Origin: Aegilops tauschii subsp. strangulata
Taxonomy: Eukaryota > Streptophyta > Magnoliopsida > Poales > Poaceae
Direction of reading: 5' to 3'
NCBI RefSeq assembly: GCF_002575655.3
Contig: NC_053035.3
Coordinates: 505,392,601-505,456,600, forward strand
DNA: 64,000 nt
Of the stretch, positions 1-10,027 are shown in pieces. A program made the position numbers and the translations under genes. How positions within the stretch are numbered: the stretch's first letter is position 1; the number at the start of each line of letters is the position of its first letter. The notes under the pieces are model-generated. The model did not search any database, was not told where the DNA came from, and was given only the letters and a program-made list of their open reading frames with translations.

Positions 1-779
1 TGTTCATAGTGTTAAACTGTTAGTCCATGTTTGCTTAGCTACTGACTGAGTTGTTCTGTTTCCGAGCTACCTGATTGCACAGGCAAACGTTAGCGTGGGT
101 TTTATAATCAATGCTCACCTCATGCTTTAGGAAGCATCATATATCAGTCAAATGTACTGACTTGCATATGAATAGTATGCTTGCTGCCTTCGTACGAACG
201 TTTAGGGTTGAGCTTTCAGCTTCCATATTTCTTAGTACAGTGCTTGGTTGTTGAGTTTCTTGCAGAGAAAACCGGAGCCCTATTTAAAGCCAATGATAGA
301 AAACAGGGGAGATGTGAAACCTGCTTTCTTCTAGAGTATAATGCTTGTGTTCTTGTTTATGGTTTTATATATGCTTTTCTGATTGTATTTACGTATAAAT
401 GTGGCATCTAATAAATAATTAGGGTGGCGATATGCATCAAAGCATGATGTGTCTGTTGCCATATGAAGCTCACTTATTCGTAGTTGGCATATTCGGATAT
501 TCCACCGTTGAATTCTAATTAAGTATATGTGTTTGTGCACACACTTTGGTACATAATGGATCGTCGGAATAGGTTGCTACCAAAAGTTTACATTCCATGT
601 CACAATTTTTTCGCTTCTTAAGCAGGTGTTTGTTGATGTTTCATGTTCCCCTATTTTCACACATTTGCACGCTTTCATGGATATATACATGTGGTTCTGG
701 CTGTTCATTTGCACTATATGTTATGCATTTTGCACTGTGTGCTTGATACAAAACTTAATTTTCTTGTGTTTATATGCAG
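1..779 (+). other. 5' flank of the kinase gene, probably intron
   Basis: This stretch ends in a T-rich tract and an AG acceptor just before the first recognisable kinase exon at 780. I found no segment resembling the upstream kinase subdomains (glycine loop, VAIK lysine, or the region before the catalytic loop). It is most likely a long intron, with the 5' exons outside the window. Short reading frames here carry no recognisable protein. Confidence 0.5.
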
Positions 780-2088
780 AACATTATTCATGGTGATATT
801 AAACCGGACAACCTCTTGGTCACAAGTACTGGCAATGTGAAGATAGGGGACTTCAGTGTTAGCCAGATATTTGAGGTCCTCTTTTAATATTGTAGTTGTA
901 TTTTTTATTTATTCCAGTAAGTTTATTCTCACTGGCAGGGTAAAGTGTTTGAGTCTAGCAAAGTATAATCTTGGGCTTCACAATTTGTTCTTCTATAAAA
1001 TCTGAGATTGCAAATTGCGTACGCGAACGATATCGTCACTTACTCTGGGAATTTTGAACATTAGTCGAGTAGACAATGTAGTCTGATGATTCAGTGTTGT
1101 TAACCATTTTTAGTAGGGTTGTCGAGCCTCCTAGCTTGGTGCTTTACACATTGTGGTACTTGATTATGCTGCAGGATGACGATGATATGCTTTGGAGGTC
1201 TCCAGGTACTCCAGTTTTCACTGCACCAGAGTGCTGTCAAGGTACAGTTACATGACTTTGATTTGAGTTATAGAAGGCGGCACGCACAGTCAGCCAGTTA
1301 CCAAAGTATCCATCTGAAGTACAACACCAGTGGTTTTTGGAATATTGGTAGCATGGTGCTGTAGGTGTTTCCACAGCTAAATGATTGCACAACTACAGCA
1401 GATTGAGATAAACAAACCCATAGCCCCAAACAACTGTAAGCAACAAAAGGGCTTGGGTTGTGGGTGTGATGCCAATAAATATAAGAAGTTGCTAAAATAT
1501 TCTCTGGCCATGGCATGAGCTTGCTTAATGTAATGAACAATTTTCCGCCTCCCTTCCGCTGCAGGTTCAGCCTACCATGGCAGAACAGCTGATACATGGG
1601 CAGTCGGCGTTACCCTGTATTGCATGATCACCGGGAAATATCCATTCCTCGGAGAAACTCTGCAGGAAACTTACGACAAGGTGCGAAATATACGTTACTC
1701 CCTTCTCAGTTTACCTACCGCATAGACTCACCAAGGTCGCTCTGCTGCTGTGGGACAGATCGCCAATGATCCGGTGGAAATACCCGGCGACACGAGCCCC
1801 CAGCTCGCCGACTTGATGCAGAGGCTGCTCTACAAAGGTGTTCCTTGCTGGGTTTTTTTTTATTTTGCAATCATCCAATCTGGGTCTCTATGCATCGGAA
1901 GGTGTGCTTGCTGTGTTAACAGTGGCGTCGTTTGTGCTTTCCTCGCAGATCCGGGACATCGTATGACCCTGCAGGCCGTGGCCGCGCATCCCTGGGTCGC
2001 CGGGGCCGAGGGCCCGGTCCCTGAGTTTGTGTGTAGGTGCGGTTTCGGTCGCAGGAACAGGAGTGATTCGCAGGAGGCGGTGCAATAA
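780..2088 (+). CDS. GRIK/SnAK-type serine/threonine kinase, 3' exons (partial)
   Basis: This is the C-terminal part of a kinase of the GRIK/SnAK family. These cytosolic/nuclear kinases phosphorylate the activation loop of SnRK1, the plant AMPK/SNF1 homologue, and so link to energy signalling. Five exons fit with GT-AG junctions and matching phases: 780-875, 1175-1241, 1565-1680, 1759-1837 and 1949-2088 (165 codons plus stop). Visible motifs are the catalytic loop HGDIKPDNLL (non-RD), GDFSVSQ in place of DFG (typical of this family), the activation loop SPGTPVFTAPE, then TADTWAVGVTLY (subdomain IX), YPFLGETLQETYDK and the late-lobe arginine in DPGHRMTL. The tail ends in an arginine/serine-rich stretch. 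The donor at 876 (GTCCTC) is weak but the frame requires it. The ATP-binding half is not in the window. The gene faces the ELF3 gene tail to tail. The family assignment is from remembered similarity to Arabidopsis GRIK1/2, so the exact orthologue is not claimed. Confidence 0.86.
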
Positions 2089-2796
2089 CAGAGAGCCCGC
2101 CTTTTTGGTCATTGCTGTGGTGCTAGCCTAGTAGTGTGTGTGTAGATATAACAGATGAAGTGTGTCGTAGCAAAACAATCTGTGTTTTGAGTTTTGGGTA
2201 CAGAATAGAGCGCCAGTCGATTCTTTTTTTTTATCGCAAGCTTTACGCACATCGCCTTGTGTCGCGGCGGCGATTGTTTTATTCTTGTTGAATCAATCCA
2301 ATATAGTGAGAAAGCAGATGCTCCTTTTTTTTTCCTTTTTTCTTTTTTTAATGGGAGCAGATCTTCCTTTCTAAGAGTGTTTTTATTCCATGGGTGAATT
2401 TTGAATCTGATGTGTAACTAATGTGTTTTTCATGTATATAAATGACTTGAGAAGCTACAAACTAGTATTATTATTGTTAGGTTGGAATAAGAATCGCGCC
2501 CCCTTTCACTAGAAAATAATAAATGACAGAACAATTCGTTTAGTCTACATCTGACCTGTCATACAAATCAAAATGTGGTAACGGTGTTTGGAAGTTGTAA
2601 AAAATTCTCAAATACAATATGCTACTTTCAGCATTTGCAAATCCAAGTTCAAACGCAAATATAAAACTGTAACAGTAAGGGATTGGCTCACTTCCTGGGG
2701 TTGGCAATAATCATCTGGCAGGTTGGCCCAATATACAAAAATAAATAATACAGAACACAATGGGCAAAAAAAGAAACATACCAAATTTCTTTTATA

Positions 2797-3101
2797 GGGC
2801 TTCTTTGATTCAAAGGATTCTCAAAGGAATTTTGGAGGATTCTAATCCTGAGGAATTTTTCCTATCTTGGTTGTTTGATTCGTAGGATTGTAAACCATAG
2901 GAATTTTTCCATAGGATTCATTTTGCACTAGATTTCATAGGCAACATCCCATCCACTCAAACCTCTTTAAAAGAATCCTGCGTTTTTTCTATGCACAATC
3001 AAACACTCGTACAATCCTGTAGGATTCAAGACGACATTCCACTCTAATCCCATGTTTTTCATATTCCCGCGTTTTGAAAATCCTACGAATCAAAGAGGCC
3101 C
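2797..3101. mobile_element. Harbinger/Tourist-like MITE, copy 1
   Basis: A 305-bp element with terminal inverted repeats: GGGCTTCTTTGATTC at the left, and GAATCAAAGAGGCCC at the right, which is its complement with one mismatch. It is flanked by a 3-bp ATA duplication (2794-2796 and 3102-3104), the size expected for PIF/Harbinger elements. It has no coding capacity. A near-identical copy in the same orientation lies at 5097-5400 inside ELF3 intron 2. Confidence 0.8.
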
Positions 3102-3234
3102 ATAAGATATCAGCAGGCAATATAGCTGGACATACATAGATAATACAGCAGAGCCATCACTCCCAGGTTTCACTTCTTTTTGCCTGAGACATACATACAC
3201 CTAACACTAACAGTTACAGTTTTCATTCTGGCAT

Positions 3235-3278
3235 AGTAGATAGATAGATGGATAGATAGATAGATAGATAGATAGATA
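3235..3278. repeat. (GATA)n microsatellite
   Basis: About ten TAGA/GATA units with one interruption (GATG) near 3249. Such a tract is likely to be length-polymorphic. Confidence 0.9.
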
Positions 3279-3531
3279 CAAGTCCTGCTTTGCCCAACCA
3301 GCACTCATTCTGTTCTGGCCTTCATACAAGTCCTGCTTTGCTTTGCATATTTACAGTCGCCAAAAATTCGCTTTTACCGACGCAGAGGGACAAATATATA
3401 TAGGAATGCTATTTGCTTGCTGCCTGCCTGCCTGCTCAAAAATAACAACATACTCCCAAGCTCTAATTGGCTAAGCTTTCTTCCTTCCTTTCTTTCTTTG
3501 TGCCGGCCAACCACCGCATGCGGTCGCTCTG

Positions 3532-6500
3532 TCACGGGCCGTTCTGCTGCCTCTCCATCTGGATCGACCGGAAGATGCGCGCTGCCGACTCCGACGCGGT
3601 GCGCGCCGTGTGCGGGACCACCCGGATCACACGGGCCGCTGCCGCCACCGGGTTCTCCTGGCTGCCCGAGGAGACCTGGGGCTGCTGGGCCGCGTTCCCG
3701 TTCCCGGCTGACGACGTAGGGAGGGGTGCCGCAGGTGCGGCCGCGGCAGGGCCCCTCGCCTCGCCCTGGCCCTGCTGCCTGTCACAAGGGCTGCTGGCGG
3801 CGCTGCTCCCTTGCAGCTCGCTGCCGCGGGACGAGTGGAACCTCCAGACGCCGCCGGCCGACACAGCCTCGTTCCTCATGTCGCACGAGCTCCTCGAGTG
3901 GTGCTCGATGTGAGTGTTGGGTCGCGCTGCGGCCACGCGGCTCACCTGCTCCACTGCAGAGGATGAGACCACCGGGTTCATCACTGGCACGCTGAAAGGC
4001 GGGAAGTACATCGGAGGCATGGCTGGTGGGCCGCCGACGCCCATGTGGTGCGGCTGGTGAGGCATAGGGATGCCGTATGGAGAATTCATGAATTCCCCAG
4101 CTGTAGATGGCAGGCTCAGAGGAGCACAGCTTGCGTAAAACGGGGCCAAGATGCTTCCTGCCGGGGGGCATGGCCCTGTGTATGGTTTGTAGACGAACCC
4201 TTCCGATGGAGACATGACGGGAACGAGCCACTGATTCTGAGGCGGAGGAGCACACCAGTTGTTCTGCTTGTTGTCGGGAGGAGCAGGCATAGCAGGAGGG
4301 TTACTGCTAACCGCACCGTTTGATGCAGCTTGGTTCTCATGCCGGACCTCGACTACATCATTGTCTTGAGATCGTGAAGCCTGGTTTCCTTCAGTGTTAT
4401 CTTTCGAGTACTCCGCCTGCTGCAGGGTAAGCTGTGCATCATCGTCGTCTTTGCTTTTAGCTGATAGAAGCTGCTTTTCCACATTGGCTGCAGCCGTCTT
4501 CTTCTTGCTTGTCACCAGGGCACTGCCAAGGCACGGATCCCCTTCAATAAGTAGGTGTGGAGATGCTGCAATCAACTTCTGCACCTGCTTGCAAGCACAT
4601 ACATAACATGGCTATATCAGCATCCCAACACAAAATACATCAATAAGCTAACCACCCGCTTGTGGCGAGTAAGAATCACAGGCTACTATATATTTGGTGG
4701 CGCAGACTCACTTTGATCAGTCGATGCAGCTCGAACACTTGGACAGCAAAAACCCGCTGCTGACTGTATAGAGTTCAAAGAAAAGTGATTAGAAAACAAG
4801 AAAGGAAGTTATAGTGATTAAGAGAGATAATCCCTCCTTCCAGAATATAAGGTGCATCAGTTTTCGTGCAAGTCTAACTTATGTATGTTTGACCAAGATT
4901 ATAGAATAAAATATTGACATCTACAATACAGAATAAAATAAAATACAAAAATACTTTCCGTCATGGATCTAATGATACAAATTTGTTATTGTATATATTG
5001 ATACTTTTTTCTAAAAACTTGGTCAAACATGCACATGTTTGACTTTTGAAAAAACTAATACACTATATTTTGGAACGGATGGGAGTACTACATTTAGGGC
5101 TTCTTTGATTCAAAGGATTCTCAAAGGAATTTTGGAGGATTCTAATCCTGAGGAATTTTTCCTATCTTGGTTGTTTGATTCGTAGGATTGTAAACCATAG
5201 GAATTTTTCCATAGGATTCATTTGCACTAGATTTCATAGGAAACATCCCATCCACTCAAACCTCTTTGAAAGAATCCTGCGTTTTTTCTATGCACAATCA
5301 AACACTCGTACAATCCTGTAGGATTCAAGACGACATTCCACTCTAATCCCATGTTTTTCCTATTCCCGCGTTTTGGAAATCCTACGAATCAAAGAGGCCC
5401 AAGCATCAGTCTGTCAAAAAGGAAAAGAGATGTTCATAGAATGCACATGACAAATGTCCATGCGTGTTTGTGTTTGCACGTGTACAGTAGGGTGATTTGA
5501 GATGATACAGAATGTAGAAATGGGAAGATCTAATCCGCTCGACTGCCTGGCTCATTTGCTGAGCACCAAGCTTATGTGCACACAAACCTTTCAAAAACAC
5601 GAAGACAGAAAGGACAAGACCTAAGTGGTGAATGCTTACTTGACGATAGCTCTTCTTGCTTTCCAGAAATGCTTTGGACCAATAGCACCGACAACATCAT
5701 CTGGAGAGATCTCCAGATCTGGCAGAGATTCCACAGAGGAATCCGAGGAATCATCCCTCTGCGCATCGTGATGTCCGGTTGATCTTTTTCTCTTTTCACC
5801 AGTCTCTCTTAGGCCTTTCTCCGACAGATTAGAAGCGCCGTTGCATGCGACGTCAGTAGAGTATGGCCCATTTCCAGCCTTTGGAGCATTCTGAGACTCA
5901 GCAGCATTCTCATTCCTTGTTCTAGCCTGATGCCCCTCGTTTCGGGAATGTTGCTTATCAGAAACATTTATACTGCTCGTCTCTTTTACCCTACTATACG
6001 AAGAGCCTTTGTCGTCTCTTTTACCCATTGTCTTCTCTGCAGAAAATTGAAATGATGAAGTCCTCTCTTCAGCTTCCAAAAAGTTTGTCGTTGTGTTTGC
6101 TGGTGCTTTGTCCCTGATAATACTTGGAGAGTCCATTGCTCTCGTGTCCGACGCGTTCCTTCCTTCCAGGTACCTCTTGTCGGTGTTGGGAAATTTTGCA
6201 GTTGGTTTGGACACTGTAGGCCCACTCTTATACGGACTTGTAGCTGGGAAGGGTGTGGAATTCTCTTGGATCCTCACTTCCTCATGGTTGGAACGAGGGC
6301 GCACTCCAGAGCAGAAGACAGAAGGAACCGTAAAATCATCATCGTTAGTCAACTTCTTCCCAGAAGAATTCTTCGTGTTGTTGTTGTTGCTGTTATTGTC
6401 TCTACGCTGTGAACTACTACACTCAGCAGTCGATCCTGCAGCATAGGCGTCCTTGCTCTTAAGCTGGGTGGAAAGCCTCCCAGATGTAGCATGGCCGTCC

Positions 6501-7567
6501 CGCCCACTCGAGTTGGTCTTGATGTGTTCGGGCAAACGCACAGGTTCGTTTGAAGGCACACAAAATGATGGAAAGAGAGGTCTGTCGATCCCACCAATCT
6601 ACAAGAAAAAGGCACAAGTTAGTAATAAGTACTTTAAAAGAATGTACTCTAGGATACAATTACAAATGAAGACATTGCCCAGTCATGTCTCACTAAAAAC
6701 TCATCGGTGCAAGCAACTTGAATTAGTCGTGGACATTCTTAATTTAGAACAAAATCAGATAAGTTTGTCTGTCAAACAGTAATATGTAGGCTCCATCTCA
6801 TCATCTTTGTTGTGTGCAACTGCAAACAGAAGTGACAGACAATCTTCCAACTCCACATCCCTGATGCCACTCGTGGGAATCATCAACGCTGTGCCCGGAT
6901 GCGCCCCATAATCGTCACTGCACTAGCGTTCAGAAAAGAAAACTGCCAAACTCCGGAAAGCGATAATCAACGGAAGGTATCTAACAGATAAAGAACCAGT
7001 GACCATTTCCGGTCGCCTCTGTCAGATACCCGACAATCACTCATCGAGAGTCAACCATACGTACATAGTAAGCATCTCACGGCACTGGTAATCATACAAC
7101 CATGCGTGTGTCTAAATTCGCATACATACATACATACATCAAAAGAGCATGAATAGAGCGGCAAGGCGAGACGACATGGCAGCCAAGCCAATAGAGGCTA
7201 GTCTAGCACTGACACTGTGAAGCCCCCACTGCACTGCTGCTGAAGTAATGGCCGGCGGCCATGGCAGGTGGCATCTAGGTTTTCAATCCAATCCAATCAG
7301 CGGACAGGCTAAAAATAGTGAGAGGGATACCTGTCCGGCGGAGGCGGAGGAGACGGCGGCGTAGCTGGCGGCGGGGCGGTGGGCGGCGGCGGGGGCGGTG
7401 TTGGCGGCGAATCGCTGGGAGGGGACGCTGAACTGCTCGTAGAGGGCCATCTTGTTGCGGGGCGGCGCGCGCGGGCCGCCGCCCTTGAGCGTGGTGTCGT
7501 TGACGTGGAGCCTGGGGAAGAGCGGGCCCATGACCTTGTCCTCCCCGCCGCCGCCGGATTTCCTCAT
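3532..7567 (-). CDS. ELF3: EARLY FLOWERING 3 (ELF3), complete, four exons
   Basis: ELF3 is the nuclear scaffold of the evening complex (with ELF4 and LUX), which represses growth and flowering regulators at night. In Triticeae it underlies earliness loci such as eam8/Mat-a and Eps. Exons on the minus strand are 7567-7331, 6598-5640, 4763-4712 and 4584-3532. All junctions are GT-AG and phases match (exon 1 ends on a codon, exons 2/3 share one codon, exon 4 is in phase 0), giving 766 codons and a stop. Conserved blocks are the N-terminal block ([12 protein letters not shown], then [19 protein letters not shown]), the central block running from [15 protein letters not shown] through [13 protein letters not shown] and [17 protein letters not shown] to EGDPCLG (about residues 365-436), the proline/tyrosine-rich block around [15 protein letters not shown] (about 547), and the C-terminal block [18 protein letters not shown]. 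An asparagine run lies in exon 2 near 6380. No stop or frameshift was seen, so the gene looks functional. The start is the first ATG of the conserved N-terminus. Confidence 0.95.
4828..5087. mobile_element. Stowaway-like (Tc1/mariner) MITE in ELF3 intron 2
   Basis: It starts with TA then ATCCCTCCTTCCAGAATATA and ends TGGAACGGATGGGAGTA, an inverted-repeat pair characteristic of cereal Stowaway elements, with TA at both edges. It is about 260 bp, AT-rich inside and non-coding. It lies 10 bp from the second MITE of this intron, on the acceptor side. Confidence 0.8.
5097..5400. mobile_element. Harbinger/Tourist-like MITE, copy 2, in ELF3 intron 2
   Basis: A 304-bp near-identical copy of the element at 2797-3101, in the same orientation and with the same terminal repeats. 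Flanks are TTA on the left and AAG on the right, so a clean target duplication is not visible here. It lies between the ELF3 splice donor at 5639 and acceptor at 4764. Confidence 0.8.
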
Positions 7568-8030
7568 CGCGGCCAGCTAGCTAGGACGCCATCATGCGCG
7601 CTCGCTCGGCCGGGGGAGAGAGAGAGAGAGGGAGGGAGGGAGGGAGGGAGAGGGGACGGAGAGGAGAGGAGATCTCCGAATCAAGAAGAGGAGGAGGGGA
7701 AAAGGGCGGATTTTTCGGGGTCTCCGGACCGGGCCGCGGAGCACGGGGGCAGCGGGATTCGGATCGGTTGGGGAGAAATATCTGCCGGCCGCGGCTCGGG
7801 GACGGAGGCGGAGGAGGGGAAAAGCGGAGGAGGAGGAGGAGGAGGAGGAAAGGGAGAGGTGGTCTCTGCCTCTGCTCTGGTGAGGTCGTCTGGTGGAGGA
7901 GACGGCCACGCCCACCACCACCAACAGTGTGTGTGTGTGCTGGGGCTGGGGCTGGGGCTGGGGCTGGGATGACATGGGATCCTCATCCACACACAACACC
8001 AATTGTATCCTTTTTATGCACAGGCAGTTA
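7568..8030 (-). promoter_or_regulatory. ELF3 5' UTR and proximal promoter (inferred)
   Basis: Directly upstream of the ELF3 start (sense strand is minus) lies a long CT-rich tract, seen as GA/GGGA repeats at 7615-7655. Further purine-rich runs follow at 7685-7705 and 7810-7860, then a GGGGCT repeat at 7939-7970. Polypyrimidine leaders of this kind are common in plant 5' UTRs. No TATA box could be assigned with confidence. The region is repeated at 9631-10027. Confidence 0.55.
7939..7970 (+). repeat. GGGGCT hexamer repeat, potential G-quadruplex
   Basis: Four tandem GGGGCT units plus a final GGGA, preceded by a short GT repeat. Four or more G4 runs with two-base loops meet the G-quadruplex pattern. 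The duplicated copy near 9985-10007 is shorter and has drifted to GGGGTT. Confidence 0.8.
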
Positions 8031-8031
8031 G

Positions 8032-8845
8032 TATGATTTTGGGTTTGTTTTGGGCCTATCTGGGCTGTTCGGGGGCTAATATATATATATAACTATTCAT
8101 GCCATGTCGGCCCTCGTGCCCAGTCTCGCGGCCCAGGCACAACCCTAGACGGGCCACGTGCTGGCACTACCCGCCATTATAAATGTGTCGGGCTAGGCCC
8201 AGCATGGGTCGGGCATGTGGGTTATCAGGCCAGCATGGTAAGACCGATCCATTTGGCCACCTTTGTTGTTGCTCGTTGATTGAACGCACTATCCCCATCT
8301 GCTTCTTCTTAACTGCTTCTCTGAACAACTTGCAACACATGAAGAAGTTGAAGCACATCTTGGAGATCAGGGACGACTTCACCCTCGTCGGAAGCTCTGA
8401 CCCTGCGAGGTAAGGCACCGACGAAGAAAGTCACACCAGCCCCCTCCCCCACCATTGCCCCTTCTACCACCAGGACCGCAGGGAGGAATTTGGGGGGGGG
8501 GGGGCTTCATGACGAGTTGTCCTGGTGCCCGATCAAGCTTATTTAGGGGGGGTCATCAGATCCGCCTCCTTCCTCCGTCATGGAGGGCAATGCAAAAGGC
8601 GATAGTGGGGGAATCAAGGGCACTCTCAATGGGGAAAAGGAGGAAGTGGGAGGAAACAAGATAAGCCAATACTCAATTATGGTCGAGGATATAACCTGAT
8701 TTTCCATAGTAAACCAAACGATATGGGTCTAGTCCTTTTTTTCCTTCAAAAATGAACAAGGTGCCTCCGCTCCTTATGCTGTTGCTTGCCCGTTTTTTTA
8801 CTAAGAAACATGATACAACCTGAAACCGGGGGACACATGTTGCAG
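8032..8845. other. Mutator-associated non-coding DNA, copy 1
   Basis: Closely repeated at 11497-12310. It holds a GC-rich part with GGCCC/GGGCC words (8100-8230), a G-box CACGTG at 8155-8160 about 590 bp upstream of the ELF3 start, and a poly-G tract near 8492. Short reading frames (for example 8183-8413) are preserved in both copies but match no protein I recognise. I regard them as duplicated non-coding DNA. Confidence 0.45.
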
Positions 8846-9490
8846 TTTTGTGTTTTTGGTGAAGTTTTGTTGCTTAATTGGTCCACGTTTGTTACGAAGG
8901 ATAGGGCGGAAGGAAAGCGATTATCCCATACATACTCTTATGTTGGAGGATATACTTGACAAGTACATTGAAGTGTCCAACAATTGCTATGCTTTAGAAG
9001 CCAAAGATGGTGTGGCATTCTTGTCAGTGTTGGTAGAGATTACGTTGTGGAGTTGCTGAATAAATCTTGCAACTGTTCGAGGTGGAATTTGACTGGAATT
9101 CCATGTTATCATTTAGTTGCATGTATGAGGGAAGAGAGACTAAATCATGTAGATTATGCGCATTCTTTATACTCAGTGGAGAGTTATAAAAAAGGTTTAT
9201 GCTCACATGTTCATGCCATGTAGAGACATGTCGGAGTGGGATAAGATTGCAAACTTCCCTAATGTCAATCCTCCAAAAATGAGAAGTAAGTTGGGAGAAA
9301 AAATAAAAACAGGAGAAAGCAATCTGAAGAGAAATCTAGCAGGAGGGAGGGTTGAATTCGTCAAAGCATGGTGTAATCATTCATTGTAGCCACTGTGGTC
9401 AACCAAGGCACAACATAGGGGGTTGCGAGTCCTACAAGGCAGGTATACCACCTAAGAAGCAAGCTAGGGAGAGATTCAAAGCAGTTTGTA
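8846..9490 (+). pseudogene. Mutator-like transposase C-terminus, copy 1
   Basis: Broken frames encode a SWIM-type zinc finger (CNCSRWNLTGIPCYHLVACM) near 9070-9125, followed by the usual transposase tail (AYAHMFMPCRDMSEWDK, VNPPKMRSK) and a zinc knuckle (CSHCGQPRHNIGGC) near 9385-9430. This order is typical of MuDR/MULE transposases. Several frameshifts and stops interrupt it, and the catalytic core is missing. The terminal inverted repeats of the element were not identified. Confidence 0.75.
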
Positions 9491-9630
9491 GTTGAGTGAG
9501 ATGCGGAAAAGGTAGAGCCTGTCATAACAGATACAATTGTATGTAGATTGAGCGTGGTGTCGTTGACGTGGAGCCTGGGGAAGAGCGGGCCCATGACCTT
9601 GTCCTCCCCGCCGCCGCCGGCCTTCCTCAT
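9361..9630 (-). pseudogene. Truncated ELF3 exon 1 fused to antisense MULE DNA
   Basis: The first 27 ELF3 codons ([14 protein letters not shown] through HVNDTTL) are present from the ATG at 9630 to 9548, with one change (Ala for Ser at residue 4). At 9547 the sequence jumps into the antisense strand of the Mutator copy and the frame stays open for 62 more codons, to a stop ending at 9361. No ELF3 splice donor or other exon follows. The copied ELF3 leader lies upstream, so transcription is possible, but a functional product is unlikely. Confidence 0.75.
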
Positions 9631-10027
9631 CGCGGTCAGCTAGCCAGCTAGCTAGGCCACCATCATCGCTCGGCAGGGGGAGAGAGGGAGGGAGGAAGGG
9701 AGAGGGGACGGAGAGGAGATCTCCGAATCAAGAAGAGGAGGAGGAGGAGGAGGGGAAAAGGGCGGATTTTTCGGGGTCTCCGAACCGGGCAGCGGGATCA
9801 GGCGGCGAGCGGGATTCGGATCGGTTGGGGAGAAATATTTGCCGGCCGCGGCCCGGGGACGGAGGCGGAGGAGGGGAAAAGCGGAGGAGGAGGAGGAAGA
9901 AAGGGAGAGGTGGTCTCTGCCTCTGCTCTGGTGAGGTCTGGTGGAGGAGACGGCCACGCCCACCACCACCAACAGTGTGTGTGCTGGGGCTGGGGTTGGG
10001 GTTGGGATGACATGGGATCCTCATCCA
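9631..10027 (-). promoter_or_regulatory. Duplicated ELF3 5' UTR/proximal promoter
   Basis: Matches 7568-7995 with small indels: the same GA-rich leader, GGAGGAGGAGG runs, the CCACGCCCACCACCACCAAC phrase and a GGGGCT/GGGGTT tract, ending at CATCCACACACC. It sits directly upstream of the truncated exon copy at 9630. Confidence 0.7.

Larger units (their letters stand above)
2089..3531. other. Convergent intergenic region (3' ends of the kinase gene and ELF3)
   Basis: About 1.44 kb separates the two stop codons. It should hold both 3' UTRs. T-rich tracts and AATAA-like words follow the kinase stop around 2290-2520. The remainder holds a MITE (2797-3101), a GATA microsatellite and a duplicated phrase CAAGTCCTGCTTTGC near 3280 and 3327. 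No further coding region was seen. Confidence 0.6.
7485..9547. repeat. Tandem duplication, ELF3-proximal unit
   Basis: This unit starts inside ELF3 exon 1 and runs through the ELF3 5' flank (to about 8000) into Mutator-derived DNA (about 8030-9547). The same succession reappears at 9548-13053 in the same orientation. The proximal unit lacks the segment equivalent to about 10030-11497 of the distal unit. Its flank-to-transposon junction is near 8005-8032, where words found at 10628-10650 (CAGTTAGTAT, ATCCTTTTTATGCA) are joined to the word that starts at 11497. Confidence 0.8.

Noticed and set aside
3467..3995. Plus-strand frames across ELF3 exon 4
   Set aside because: Antisense shadows of the GC-rich end of the ELF3 coding sequence.
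7592..8031. Long Arg/Gly and Ser/Pro frames on both strands upstream of ELF3
   Set aside because: Low-complexity translations of the GA-rich leader; no conserved protein, and similar frames appear on both strands.
8183..8413. 76-codon frame repeated at 11651-11881
   Set aside because: Both copies belong to the tandem duplication. No known domain, and the duplication alone explains the conservation.
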